64,000 nt of DNA from Anaerolineaceae bacterium (GCA_029265815.1 JAJUGU010000005.1:124001-188000), one strand, 5' to 3'. Shown: positions 11,901 to 20,020, numbered from the stretch's first letter. A program made the numbers and translations. Notes: generated by a model from the letters alone, not told the origin.

Positions 11901-12715
11901 GTGTTTTTCACATCCAGGTCATTCAATACCGTGCTTCCAGTAACAGACGCAATCGTCACACCGCCTTGGATCGTGAACCCTGAAAGGGTGAATCCTGCTG
12001 TGGTACCAGCCACGGTCACATCACCGATGATCGTGGTATTTTCTGAGCCGTTCACACCGATCAGGCCGTTGAGCTGCTTGAGAAAGACACTGCTCGTCCC
12101 ATCGATAAAAACACCCGCCGCACTTTCGTCATAGGTGCCCGCCTCAACGTAAATCTTCTTATCGGTAGGAACAAGGCCATTGGTGTCAATGAAATTCAAT
12201 ACCTCTGCGATCGTACCTGTGCCTGTGGCCTGAAAACAGGTCGTGCCCGGCGTGGTGCCGGCAGGGCAGTCGCTCTGCCAGCCCGGGAGGCCGTCAATAT
12301 CGAACACCCAGGCGTATTTCTGCGTGCCCACGATAAAGTAGGGGTCACCGCCGCGCAGTAGTGCAGCGGTTTCTTCGCTGGCTAAAACCAGCGGATCCCC
12401 GGCTTCATCCGCCAGAATCAATTCTTCATCTAAAGCGAGGCTTTCATCGGAGGGTGGCGTTTCTTCTAACGCTGGAGTTTCGGTTGGCAGAGGTTCTTCC
12501 ACCACTGCTGATTCGGCCGCTGTTCCCTCGGGAAGCGGTGTGGCTTCCATCACGGGGGCTTCGGTTTGCACCGGCTCCCCGATCCCGGGTTCCGCAGCGG
12601 CTGGAGTTTCTCCACTCGTGCCGCCATCATCAGCAAAAACGCTGCTCGTAGAAAACAACACGAACAGCGCTGCCAGTAACAATGCCAACGAAATCGTTTT
12701 GAAGTATCTTTGCAT
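5990..12715 (-). CDS. Giant secreted right-handed parallel beta-helix protein with PPC-like inserts
   Basis: A 2241-residue protein with an N-terminal signal peptide (cleavage near VFA-DDGG) and a Pro/Glu/Thr-rich low-complexity stretch to about residue 110. More than 1900 residues of degenerate beta-helix rungs follow. A recurring unit of roughly 45-50 residues reads 'G(I/L).I.S.G.VTL..V.....N...GI.VDN......PVTLT.V.V', typical of pectate-lyase-like or adhesin helices. Three strand-rich inserts (about residues 775-880, 1165-1260 and 1525-1625) look like PPC-type domains: each has Asp-rich turns of the kind 'LYD..G..L' and ends in 'G.Y...L'. The C-terminus (NLYTRDA) shows no LPXTG, PEP-CTERM or other anchor. 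GGAGGGG precedes the ATG. It probably works at the cell surface in adhesion or polysaccharide binding; no catalytic residues were identified. Confidence 0.88.
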   Translation of the reverse strand: MQRYFKTISLALLLAALFVLFSTSSVFADDGGTSGETPAAAEPGIGEPVQTEAPVMEATPLPEGTAAESAVVEEPLPTETPALEETPPSDESLALDEELILADEAGDPLVLASEETAALLRGGDPYFIVGTQKYAWVFDIDGLPGWQSDCPAGTTPGTTCFQATGTGTIAEVLNFIDTNGLVPTDKKIYVEAGTYDESAAGVFIDGTSSVFLKQLNGLIGVNGSENTTIIGDVTVAGTTAGFTLSGFTIQGGVTIASVTGSTVLNDLDVKNTSGDGVLVIDQRGGVTVSGVATTENLGVGLVVDNSTTTTAYPVTITNSEVEDNGQGTFIYSNGAVTVDGVSSSRNGGDGMVIETRGAVTVKNGVFSNNTLVDVGNYEGWGGGLFIRNQAAIAPVTLENIQAKGNEDAGIWVWTIGPVTVKNVTAAYNGYQGLLVTDDYWNGSTQSSTTVSISDSSFNNNTTEGLRVHAKGNVTFSYVNATYNSNEGAIIDTCLFDGIKCLGAGSVTILNPYQTTMDFSFNGIAGTFDGLDIYAAGAVTITGISARVNTGSGLYVVNNFPGKTGGVTLNSLPEVLGYPQQSKFDANGLVGLEVFSNGPVAINGKSSFPMRMNNNTQGGIIVGDHFNPSGSTVKITGVNLSNTGDTAVTVYSKGAITIDSVWVDQSWSESYGGSGFNLNNTFGSGGVTISNAAANYVDAYGFYITSKGAVTLTSVSVYQPGQRGIYIDNSSVTTAQPVKLTDVTVERAHGNGIEILSKGTVTLNGVDSFNNSGMMLPQYQSIDLSGYAVDQTWFNFLGESGAQISITMNYTGYAAMELYDASNGDLLWSDESGYWSDPFESGILTLPTTGEYYLSMVWNSDWQDDYTYLLNYRYNATIPYANSAPYNTGIYIDNSFGSADVIIQGSSKNPNPRVSNNTNAGIFVRSAGNIKLMNTSLHRNQRDGATLDNSIALTSKTVTAGSLDIYRSGWVGLRITSIGAVTMSNISSNENGSTGIEVVNCLLDSGACKGSGAVSLTGTNAISNNGEFGLNIYTIGLVTLNNIDAYGNVNTGIFISAPASGSLTVIPASGGVTMTSTGGFINSIGNTYEGVGLYIYTYGPVTLTNLDVYENQSSGIMINNRYAATNKPVTLTNVNVSRSGSTGIDIKSRGTVTINGVTSTSNAYKDASIGYGETIEGLGNGDLYFWFDVPDAVELVIDFNSDTFLGEIQLYDQYWNWLGTAVVDSDDPVSIDAGIVSGGTYFVEMWPWYTTPFGYRLSVSDHEGIVDRDFTFPASGITIDNTYGTGDVLVGKSSTGKTNRVTENTGYGLGIFTNGNIRLGSTYVARNFDQGIYIQSMTEAKTTTITDITVEDNHNHGMTLITLGAVNWTTGMIRNNDGYGVMINDMSSAAAPVTLTKVKIYGSHGQGLNIYAKGAVTLTDVDAIDNHENGITVTTSGAITLNRVNATANYDPENSYIYGAYLDNSSSASLTPAGVSITDSNFNYNNFGLYVNSKGAVTLKGVDVEGNYDRGHTINLDSSMTANLPGFFKTDIDNYGLIYGGNEASWVFTVTEIDYDLALDVYLDFDGYWDLYDSDGNSLFADYYDGDDVPHYILQPGDYRILLHAYMFADGGMYHIGLNVDSESAFPSSYANGVEINTEGNVIIARSTARPTNNFNRNGWNGVRIYTDGSITMSDIKANENLYAGINLNSPVPGKPITVNRTVVLDNYYKNAQVYAAGAISWTTGESSGSLYGAMINNSGAATAQPVTITKVSFNKAVNGYGVEIYSTGNVLLTSVGGMWNRWSGIYIDNTTGTGSVTVNNTTGEWIGVNGSDGLTIYSKGTVTLTNVGTGRNSGNGIYVNNQVSSGTVKPGVTLVYTLERWVDSNQYRGLDIHSSGLIKLTTTKNLYIEYNGTDGVYLDNSVGGTAVGVTTGGVQATSTSKPGQMYFTSHNGGYGLVVFTQGPAVLSNISSNDTLYHAILVGDDFGVGKPSSVKLTNITVQGAGSDSHLSDGIRISAAGPVWVDKIQSVFPYGDGLDITSTSGDITVKRAYMWSNGNNDSGYGIRIHSNGNVILDSIISSRNDRSLYVDTSGSFTLLGTYYKNEFNDSFVGDSITINAGAGGITLNRLDVINNNGGVVLTTTGKITINNALIQNNRYGINGQAGSGAAINKVISLNNGVYDSDGDRVEEFYATDGIFLQIDSGSVTFTDSVFVGNTGSGIEIYFADPAITAKPYPLTLLRTLYYGNDSDFSGDLNLYTRDA

Positions 12716-12906
12716 GATTCCCCTCCAGCATATTTATTTTTTAAGTCAAAGTGAAAAGAATACCTTAATTTCCACCCAACTTACTAATAGTATCATATTG
12801 ATCTTTCTAATACAATCAAGAATATTATCGTTCTCTGATTGTGTTTTTATTGTTAACTCCTGCCGTGTCGTTTGATCTCATTCTAAATTTGAACAACTCA
12901 AAATTT

Positions 12907-12935
12907 CCCCGGCATCTTTTCATCAGATGCCGGGG
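12907..12935 (-). terminator. Terminator of the tex gene
   Basis: Perfect 11-base arms CCCCGGCATCT / AGATGCCGGGG with a 7-base loop, 30 bases past the tex stop. On the minus strand the stem is followed by AAATTTTG. The 12716-12966 gap is otherwise AT-rich and empty. Confidence 0.75.
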
Positions 12936-12966
12936 GGTTACACTAAATCCAGTTATTAAGCTTTGC

Positions 12967-15096
12967 TTATTCCTTCATCCCCAGAGAAATGCGTCCGCGT
13001 TCTGGCTCAACTTTGAGGATGCTCACCTCGATGATGTCACCCACCTGCAGCATGGCGCCCGGTTTCAACTGGCTGCGGTGCAGCAGACCATCCTGTTTAA
13101 CACCAATATCGACAAAGATGCCAAAATCGACCACGTTGCGCACCGTCCCCTTGAGTTTCATTCCCACTGTCAAATCTTCCATTTTGAGCACGTCAGATCG
13201 CAGGATAGGAGCCGGAGCATCTTCACGGGGATCGCGCCCGGGCCGGACGAGCTGCTCAAGAATGTCTGTAAGGGTTGGCACCCCGCAGCCAATCTCCTCC
13301 GCCAGCTCCTCCACCGGCCGCTTGCGCAGCCTGTCAATAGCAGCCTGACGTTCTTCAAAGAGTGCGTCAGCACTGACGCCGGCAACCTCCAGCACAGCCG
13401 TAGCCACCGGGTAACTTTCAGGGTGAATGGCACTGGCATCCAGCGGGTTCACGCCGCCTCGGATGCGCAGAAATCCGGCAGACTGTTCGAAGGCTTTTGG
13501 CCCGAGGCCGGGCACACTGCGCAGGCTCTCACGATCGGGAAACGGACCCTGTTCATTACGCACGGCAACGATCTTTTCCGCCAGTTTGGGTCCGATGCCT
13601 GAAACATACCCCAGCAGAGCCGCCGAAGCTGTATTCACCTCTACACCCACGCGGTTGACCACATCCTCCACCACCCCGGTCAGCGCTGCAGCCAGCGCGG
13701 TTTGATCCACATCGTGCTGATAGAGGCCGACGCCGATCGAGCGCGGGTCGATCTTCACCAGTTCAGCCAGCGGATCCTGCACCCGGCGTGCAATCGAGAC
13801 TGCACCTCGAATAGAAACATCAAGGTCAGGCATTTCAGCACGCGCCAGCGGGCTGGCCGAATAAACCGAAGCCCCCGCCTCATTGGTAATGATGTATTTC
13901 ACCTGAGGCATCTCGCGCGTCAATTCAGCCGCCAGCTGTTCGGTTTCGCGTGAAGCCGTACCGTTGCCTATCGAAATCAGGGTGACTTTGTGCTTCTCGA
14001 TCAGACTCTTCAGCTTTTCTTTCGCTTCTTTCCACTGCTTCTGAGGCTCATGTGGATAGATGGTGCCCGTATCCAGCAGTTTACCCGAAGGGTCAACCAC
14101 CGCGAGCTTGGTTCCGGTGCGAAAGCCCGGATCAAGTCCAAGAACTGTCTGATTGGCCAGCGGCGGCAGCCCCAGCAGCGCTTTGAGATTGGTACCAAAG
14201 ACCTTGATAGCATGCGTTTCAGCCGCCAGGGTCAATTCGCGGCGTACATCGCGCTCAATGGCAGGCAGCAGCAGACGTTCGGCGGCGTCGGCAATGGCCA
14301 GTTCAAGATGGCTGCAAAATGGACTCCGCAGGTCTGGTCTGAAAACATTAACAATGCAGAGCTTCCAATCTTTCTCTTCGAGTACAACCTTCACCCGCAG
14401 CACTTTTTCAGTTTCACCACGGTTGAGGGCTAAAACCTGGTGAGGGCGTATGCGGTTGACCTGACCGCTGAACTCGTAATAAGTTTCATAAACCGCCTTT
14501 TCATCAACAGCATCCTCGATCTTCTCACTGATGATCTGGCCATTCTGCATGGCTTTCTGGCGCACCCCGGCGCGGATCTCGGCATGGTCACTGATGGTTT
14601 CAGCCACAATATCGCGTGCACCGGCCAGCGCATCTTCAATAGTGAGCACCTGCTCATTGAGATATTCCTGCGCCGCAGCTTCAGCGGTAGACGAAGTTTG
14701 CGCCTGCGTCAGAATCAGATCAGCCAGTCCCTGCAGGCCTTTTTCACGCGCCGCAGAAGCACGGGTTTTCCGCTTGGGTTTATAAGGCGCGTAGAGATCC
14801 TCAACAGCGGTGATGGTATCAGCCGCGGTCAGTTTTTCCAGAAGTTCAGGGGTCATTTTCCCCTGTTCTTCGATAGAGGCAATGACAGCAGCGCGGCGTT
14901 CTTCGAGCGCGCGCCCTTTTTCGAGCAGCGTTTGTACCTGTCGTAACTGGTCTTCATCCAACGTGCCGGTGGCTTCCTTGCGGTAACGGGCAATAAAAGG
15001 AATAGTGGCTCCACCATCCAGGAGTTCGATGGCGGCAGATACTTGGGTTGGGCGCAAATTCAGCGCCCTGGCAATGGATACAGCAAAGTCGGGCAT
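12967..15096 (-). CDS. tex: Tex-like transcription accessory / S1 RNA-binding protein
   Basis: 709 residues, a normal length for Tex. The order matches the family: N-terminal helical region with PFIARYRKEATGTLDE, a YqgF/RNase H-like domain (LGLDPGFRTGTKLAVVD), tandem helix-hairpin-helix motifs (GIGPKLAEKIVAVRN, VPGLGPKAFEQSAGFLRI) and a C-terminal S1 domain (KLKGTVRNVVDFGIFVDIG...DGLLHRSQL). Tex binds nucleic acid and affects transcription and, in some species, toxin expression; recent work links Tex proteins to rescue of stalled RNA polymerase. An AAAGG site precedes the ATG. It is monocistronic, with a strong terminator downstream. The call is very safe; the physiological role is known only from the family. 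Confidence 0.95.
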   Translation of the reverse strand: MPDFAVSIARALNLRPTQVSAAIELLDGGATIPFIARYRKEATGTLDEDQLRQVQTLLEKGRALEERRAAVIASIEEQGKMTPELLEKLTAADTITAVEDLYAPYKPKRKTRASAAREKGLQGLADLILTQAQTSSTAEAAAQEYLNEQVLTIEDALAGARDIVAETISDHAEIRAGVRQKAMQNGQIISEKIEDAVDEKAVYETYYEFSGQVNRIRPHQVLALNRGETEKVLRVKVVLEEKDWKLCIVNVFRPDLRSPFCSHLELAIADAAERLLLPAIERDVRRELTLAAETHAIKVFGTNLKALLGLPPLANQTVLGLDPGFRTGTKLAVVDPSGKLLDTGTIYPHEPQKQWKEAKEKLKSLIEKHKVTLISIGNGTASRETEQLAAELTREMPQVKYIITNEAGASVYSASPLARAEMPDLDVSIRGAVSIARRVQDPLAELVKIDPRSIGVGLYQHDVDQTALAAALTGVVEDVVNRVGVEVNTASAALLGYVSGIGPKLAEKIVAVRNEQGPFPDRESLRSVPGLGPKAFEQSAGFLRIRGGVNPLDASAIHPESYPVATAVLEVAGVSADALFEERQAAIDRLRKRPVEELAEEIGCGVPTLTDILEQLVRPGRDPREDAPAPILRSDVLKMEDLTVGMKLKGTVRNVVDFGIFVDIGVKQDGLLHRSQLKPGAMLQVGDIIEVSILKVEPERGRISLGMKE

Positions 15097-15516
15097 GAGT
15101 AAACCTTTTCAATAATGAAATTTAAAACGGAGGTTATTCTAACACAGCCTTGACGCCAGCTGCTTTCTTGGAACCTGGTTCAGATCAATTCCAAACGCAA
15201 GCCATGTAAGATGACAAACGATGCCGGATACTGCTCTGCTCTCAGGCAAAAATGGATGTTCGATAAGCCCGGTGGAATTACATCCCTTTTGGTTGAAAAC
15301 ACCAGATTTCATCAAAATTCAGCGGACTTACCCTGTACCTTAAATATATTTAATGAGCCATTTGACAATTTATTCGTGTCTGAATATGATTAGTCCTGTT
15401 CCAGGAACATACGGTAAATTTATCGAAAGGCCCTGCCATTATCGAGAAGAATCATCAGCAGGAATTTGACTTTGCTTTATATCAAGATGCAAGCAAGCAA
15501 ATAAAGGTATTGAAAA
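15097..15516. other. Intergenic region between tex and the TiaS-like gene
   Basis: 420 bases without a convincing gene. A 60-codon frame at 15211-15393 (+) has no ribosome site and no recognisable sequence. The right end holds the presumed promoter of the 15517 gene (TTGACT near 15467 and AT-rich sequence after it). Confidence 0.4.
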
Positions 15517-16257
15517 ATGTTATTTTTAATCGGCATCGATGATACAGATAACCCTAAAACCGGAGACACAGGCAGTCTGGCACAACGCCTGGGTGCGAAA
15601 ATCGAAGCCAGCCGCAGCGGAAGGATGGTTTCGGTCACCGGCCACCAGCTCGCCCACCATCCTAACATCATTTCGACTTCTCAAAACCAGAGCGTTTGTC
15701 TGCTGGTCGATGCCGACCACGATGCTCAGCGCGACATCGAATTGATCTGTCGCACGTTCCTGATGCACGAATGCGCTGCCGGGTCGAATTCAGGGTTTGC
15801 GCTAGCCGCCTGGAGTTCGGTCTCGCCCGCTATCACCGCCTGGGGACACCAGGCGAAGTCAGTTTTCCTTGACCGTCAAGAAGCGATTAACCTCGCCCGC
15901 GCGTATAAAATATCCATTGCCGGGTTTACCGGCAGCGGTCAGGGTGTCATCGGTGCGTTAGCTGCAATAGGTCTCTATTTTGACGGCAACGACGGCCGGT
16001 TCCTGTGGTTAGATGGGCTGCGCAGCCTTAAAGGAATTTTTACTCTGACCAGTCTTGTCGAGACATGCGCGATCGACCGCGTGGAAAACCTGCGGGGTAG
16101 AAAGCCCATGCCCAACGATCGCATTCATATCAGCGAAGAAGCCTACCCTATCTTACGTGACGGTCAATCGCTGCTGCTGGTTGAACCTTCCAAAAAAGAC
16201 GAAACCTGGGAATGGAATTCGATCAGCCTGGAAAAATTGAAACACCTTTCCTCCTGA
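15517..16257 (+). CDS. Stand-alone TiaS-like (tRNA-Ile2 agmatinylcytidine synthetase N-terminal) protein
   Basis: 246 residues. The N-terminus LIGIDDTDNPKTGDTGSLA and the later block FTGSGQGVIGALAAIG match the two best-conserved stretches of archaeal TiaS (the 'GIDDTD...G..T' start of the kinase-like region and 'G.G.GLIGALAAIG'). Archaeal TiaS continues with a zinc ribbon and an OB domain. This protein stops soon after the second block with a short PNDRIHIS...LL tail, so the RNA-binding half is absent. Bacteria normally use TilS/lysidine for the same tRNA. This protein is therefore more likely an enzyme or binding protein of unknown substrate using the same fold than a true TiaS. The start has a weak AAAGG site. 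It converges with 16319-17413 across 61 bases. Confidence 0.7.
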   Translation: MLFLIGIDDTDNPKTGDTGSLAQRLGAKIEASRSGRMVSVTGHQLAHHPNIISTSQNQSVCLLVDADHDAQRDIELICRTFLMHECAAGSNSGFALAAWSSVSPAITAWGHQAKSVFLDRQEAINLARAYKISIAGFTGSGQGVIGALAAIGLYFDGNDGRFLWLDGLRSLKGIFTLTSLVETCAIDRVENLRGRKPMPNDRIHISEEAYPILRDGQSLLLVEPSKKDETWEWNSISLEKLKHLSS

Positions 16258-16318
16258 TGATCCGCTTCAGGGTGATTTTTTCTCCATTTCGATTAAGGTT
16301 TATTAATACCGCCAGCGC

Positions 16319-17413
16319 CTAATTCGACAAATTCGGGCGAGGAGCTTTTTTATAACGGATCTTAAACGTGATGCGGTTACGGGCATTTTCCCCCAGGTCG
16401 CCGCGGCCACCGGTTTTTATACCGGTGAGTACCAACACTTCGTCTTCCGTCGCCTGACCGGTCACATTATAAAAGGCAGCCCCGCCACCTGGGCAGGCAT
16501 GAAACGAGATCGTCCCGCTCACCCAGCCTGAATCGTCCTGAACTAAAGAGACATTCCAGCGGAAAGGTGGATTCTCACCCTCACCGCAGGCGCCCCCGCC
16601 GGCCCAGTCTCCTCCAAACTGCTGCAAGACAGTTTCTGTTTCTTCGATCGTCGGAGAAACTTTGGTCTCTTCTGGTCTAACGATTTCAGGCATGCGCGTC
16701 TTCTGCCATTCAGTCAGTTCTTCGTCACAGGCTCCGCCAACATCCAAAGAACCGCCGATCACCCGTACCACCCTCTCGAAGGCATAATTTTTAATCTCGC
16801 GTTTAACTTCCCGTCTGAGCACGGCGCGCACCACACTGCCGGTCACCGGCTGGTTGGCGATCACCATTTCTTTAACGGCTTCACCAACATTGCGCACGAT
16901 GCGCCTGCCCGGCGCGCCCAGTTTGTGCCAGATATTGCGGCGGAAGGCATTGATCCTGCCAAATAATTTGGTGGTCGCCTTCCGGCGGTCACCCCAAAAA
17001 CTGCGCAGAAGGTCTTCCTGTGTTTTCAACTCGGTTTTCTTCTTGTTGCACAGCGCGTTCAGCTTTTCCAGATAGCATTTGTCATTGGGATAACGTTGCC
17101 GGGCCGCCTGGCATTCCGCATCCAGGCGCGCGCGTTCAGCTTTGACCGCGTTCAGTTCCGCTTCGATCAGCGACATATCGAATTCGTCTTCCTGTACGGA
17201 TTCAATCAGCGCTGGAGACATCAATCCCCCGCCCGATAACATTCCCAGCCAGGCATCCCCGGCCAGCAGCTCCTCGCTGACCGCCTGGAGCATCGAGGCT
17301 TCGTCATAGGAGGGTCCTGGGGGCAGATGGCTGCCCTGTACCGATTGAAGAAAACCTGCCGCAAAGAAAGCGCACGCCAGCAGAATTGAAAGCATCATAC
17401 CCAGAGGTTTCAT
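16319..17413 (-). CDS. Secreted coiled-coil protein of unknown function
   Basis: 364 residues with a signal peptide (MKPLGMMLSILLACAFFAAG). Residues ~75-140 are charged and helical (EAELNAVKAERARLDAECQ...ALCNKKKTELKTQ), with Cys residues that could cross-link. The middle is basic, and the last ~110 residues form a strand-rich domain with GGDWAGGGACGEGENP and WVSGTISFHACPGGGAAFYNVTG. I do not recognise the family. Its ATG overlaps the stop of the zinc-ribbon gene upstream (17410-18342) by four bases (ATGA), so the two are translationally coupled and probably act together at the envelope. Confidence 0.78.
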   Translation of the reverse strand: MKPLGMMLSILLACAFFAAGFLQSVQGSHLPPGPSYDEASMLQAVSEELLAGDAWLGMLSGGGLMSPALIESVQEDEFDMSLIEAELNAVKAERARLDAECQAARQRYPNDKCYLEKLNALCNKKKTELKTQEDLLRSFWGDRRKATTKLFGRINAFRRNIWHKLGAPGRRIVRNVGEAVKEMVIANQPVTGSVVRAVLRREVKREIKNYAFERVVRVIGGSLDVGGACDEELTEWQKTRMPEIVRPEETKVSPTIEETETVLQQFGGDWAGGGACGEGENPPFRWNVSLVQDDSGWVSGTISFHACPGGGAAFYNVTGQATEDEVLVLTGIKTGGRGDLGENARNRITFKIRYKKAPRPNLSN

Positions 17414-18342
17414 TGCCCGCCTCCTTCTACCAATGCCGTCCCGCTGACGAAAGCAAGCGCGCTCTTTTTAAATCCCCACGCAAGCTGTGGGGCATAATAC
17501 AACCGCCCGTCTTCCACCAGTTCCGAATCCAGAGGAATATAGAGGTAAGTGTCCAACCCTGCTGCTGCTGCCAGATCAGCGAGGGTCATTTCCGCTGTGA
17601 ACTGTTCCGGTACATAGCCTGTGGGAATGATGCCTGCGAGATCATGGGTGATTTCGTCGCTTCCTTCCAGGTCGCCGTTGATGAAAGTAAATTCCTTTCC
17701 GGCCGAGTAATAGGTCCAGGTCTCGGCGCGGGTATCTTCAAACGAACCATCCATTTGCTCTTCCTGGTAAAACAGAATGGAGAACGACTCCGGTGGTCCG
17801 TACTCTGACCGGATCAGCGTCTGCGCGGAAGAAAGCACGTAAGGGCTGGGGATATCTTCAGCAGCAGGGACATCCTCGATGATCTTTGCCAGCGCCTGGT
17901 ATTCATCGAATCCTGCCAGCAGGAAGCCGCCTGCAAAATAAATCAGTACCAGCAGTGGTAAAAGCACAAACAACACTGTCATCAGACGTTTGCGTTTCAA
18001 CTTACTATCCGCCGGAAGTGATCCCACAGGCGATTCCGTAGACAAGACATTACCACCAGGAACAACCTCTTCCCATTGATTGCGCTCGAATCTCAGCCAC
18101 CGATCGTTCGCCGGATCAAATGTCCACCATGCTCCATTCGCATCCTGAACAAGGAGTTTTTGTAATCTCTCCCGATAGATATTGACATCAAACTTGCCAC
18201 TGGAATAACCGCGCAGGATCTCGACTGCCCGATTGTGGAGATCAGCAAACTCAACAACATTCTGTGGCTGGAATGTTCCGCATTGCTGACAGAGCGGGGT
18301 CTTTTCGTCCATGAATGTCCCGCATTTTGCACAGTTCATCAT
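17410..18342 (-). CDS. Zinc-ribbon membrane-anchored protein
   Basis: 310 residues. The N-terminus has two CxxC knuckles (CAKCG...CQQCG), typical of the zinc-ribbon start of many Chloroflexota/Firmicutes membrane proteins. Residues ~25-85 form a small soluble domain (LLVQDANGAWWTFDPANDRWLR; WW-like, as seen in 'SHOCT/zinc-ribbon' proteins). One membrane helix (about 115-140, VLFVLLPLLVLIYFAGGFLLAG) and an outside domain follow. That domain contains RSEYGPPESFSILFY and WTYYSAGKEFTFINGDLEG, which suggests a sensing or carrier fold. Start ATG at 18342 with AAGGACGAG. Coupled to the secreted coiled-coil gene 16319-17413. The function is unknown. Confidence 0.8.
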   Translation of the reverse strand: MMNCAKCGTFMDEKTPLCQQCGTFQPQNVVEFADLHNRAVEILRGYSSGKFDVNIYRERLQKLLVQDANGAWWTFDPANDRWLRFERNQWEEVVPGGNVLSTESPVGSLPADSKLKRKRLMTVLFVLLPLLVLIYFAGGFLLAGFDEYQALAKIIEDVPAAEDIPSPYVLSSAQTLIRSEYGPPESFSILFYQEEQMDGSFEDTRAETWTYYSAGKEFTFINGDLEGSDEITHDLAGIIPTGYVPEQFTAEMTLADLAAAAGLDTYLYIPLDSELVEDGRLYYAPQLAWGFKKSALAFVSGTALVEGGGQ

Positions 18343-18807
18343 CTCGTCCTTTCAGTTTATTCATTGGTGCCACCCGGAGACGTTGATTTATGATGAAACT
18401 ATGATGTCATCTTAAAGATAAAAATACTATAGCAAAACTTTCCTGGATGCACAATTCAGCACAAATAAATTCCACAGAAAAAAACGCTTTTTCATCAAGA
18501 AAGTGTGTGAGATTCCAGCCTGGGGAATATACAGTTCAGCATCCCATCCGATCCGCTAATTTCGTTTGATTTATTCTAAAAATACCCTTTGATAAATGAA
18601 AAAGAAAAGAGGAAGCAAATCTTCTTTTAAAGTTGATGATCGCAAAATTTTTGACCTTTGAGAAGGCTAAAGGATGGTTGAAAGCAAGAAAAGGTTTATA
18701 AAGATAATTCCATTATTGTCTTGTTTTATCCATTCTTTATGTATCTATGGTTTTCCTCTCGCTATACTAACAATAATATTCAACAAATCGATACTGGGAG
18801 GATAGTC
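18343..18807. other. AT-rich intergenic region
   Basis: 465 bases with no convincing gene on either strand. It holds divergent promoters: a TATACT box lies near 18764 on the + strand ahead of the 18808 gene. Low GC compared with its neighbours. Confidence 0.4.
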
Positions 18808-19707
18808 GTGAAAAAGGCAATTCTGATTCTGTTAAGCATCACTCTTGTTATCAGCTTCCTGCTCGTTCCATCTTCGACAACGCAGGCATCGATCTGGCCT
18901 AATCCTGTCGTCACCCCACTCAGCGGCGACACAGAGTTCACTGTCAGGTTGCTTGACCCCATTCGTCTCAACTTTGGCCTGGCGAAGACCGGCAGTGGTT
19001 TGGTTGTCCCTGCTGGCTTCCCTCTCGGCGAAAAACAGTTCGGCGGGAAAGCCGTCACCATCAAAGGGCTTGAGGGCGGAAAGGCAAGTTTGTGTTTCTC
19101 CTTCCCCACCTACCGCTATGGTTGGAATGGTAATATCTATCAGTGGAAAGAATCAGCCTGGAGCCTCTTCCCTTCTACCCTCATCGAGGGTAAGGAAGGC
19201 AGTGCCGCCACCGTTTGCACCACCATTGACTCTGACGGTACCTATGCCCTTATCATTAGTTACAATAGTACACAGGTCAAATCCTCCCTGCCTGAATGTG
19301 GTGAGGATTTCGAAATTTTCCCAATATTAGAAGTTGTGGATAATGATGATGATACCGTTGAAACGGCAGCTGTTATTGGGGCAGTACTCAACGCTTCATA
19401 TCCGGTTGGTACAAATATTAGTTACTCGGTCTTTAATATCTCGCCGAGCGGCATCCTCACCGGAGCGCTGCATCAGACCGGCAAAGTATACCCGTCCGAT
19501 GGATTACCTGACAATTTCAGTATAGTGTATTTCCTGAAAGAGGAAGACATCCCCGAAGCTTGGGAGTTTTTTATTCCACCTGAATATATTCTTGTAACCT
19601 TTCATTATATAGATGGTTGGGTAAACGCTAACTATACCGTCCGCATCACTACACCCAACTGTTATAAAGATTTTTCATCAGAGGAATTACTAGAGTCAGG
19701 AGTATAG
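18808..19707 (+). CDS. Secreted protein of tandem family, copy 1
   Basis: The GTG at 18808 is preferred over an upstream ATG in frame because GGGAGGA lies before it and a clean signal peptide follows (VKKAILILLSITLVISFLL, cleavage near TQA). The mature part has two blocks. An N-terminal block contains PVVTPLSGDTEFTVRLLDP, GFPLGEKQFGGKAV, LCFSFPTYRYGWNG and DGTYALI. A C-terminal block ends in YTVRITTPNCYKDFS. Cys residues are paired and few. The copy at 20021-20926 matches along the whole length, and a truncated third copy lies at 21000-21266. The family is not one I can name. It is probably extracellular or surface-exposed. Confidence 0.85.
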   Translation: MKKAILILLSITLVISFLLVPSSTTQASIWPNPVVTPLSGDTEFTVRLLDPIRLNFGLAKTGSGLVVPAGFPLGEKQFGGKAVTIKGLEGGKASLCFSFPTYRYGWNGNIYQWKESAWSLFPSTLIEGKEGSAATVCTTIDSDGTYALIISYNSTQVKSSLPECGEDFEIFPILEVVDNDDDTVETAAVIGAVLNASYPVGTNISYSVFNISPSGILTGALHQTGKVYPSDGLPDNFSIVYFLKEEDIPEAWEFFIPPEYILVTFHYIDGWVNANYTVRITTPNCYKDFSSEELLESGV

Positions 19708-19731
19708 AAAAATTCCCCATGCAATTTTTTT

Positions 19732-19769
19732 CTCCCGTCAACAGATTTTCCTCAGGCGGGAGTCTTTCT
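19732..19769 (+). terminator. Terminator after copy 1
   Basis: CTCCCGTC / GGCGGGAG arms (one G-T pair) followed by TCTTTCT, 25 bases past the stop. The rest of the gap to 20021 is AT-rich and holds the promoter of copy 2 (TATACT near 19974). Confidence 0.65.
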
Positions 19770-20020
19770 AATCCAAATCGAGTCCTTACCTATACATCTG
19801 ATGACCGGATTAATCATTCGTTGCATGAATTGGATGCTGCTCTGAAGACCATCACAAAGACGATAATTTGTCTTAATAATTTCATCGGGAAAAATGCGTT
19901 GACGACCTGGCATCCTTTTTATTGAGAACCAAATAAGTAAGGTAAAAACATTTAATGGTTATACATTTGCTGTATACTGATCAAATCATATCCATACACT
20001 CATATTTCGGGAGGAAATTC

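Noticed and set aside
12841-13602. Open frame of about 250 codons on the plus strand
   Set aside because: Runs opposite tex and across its terminator; not a plausible protein.
15211-15393. 60-residue frame
   Set aside because: No ribosome site, no pattern, codon use unlike real genes nearby.
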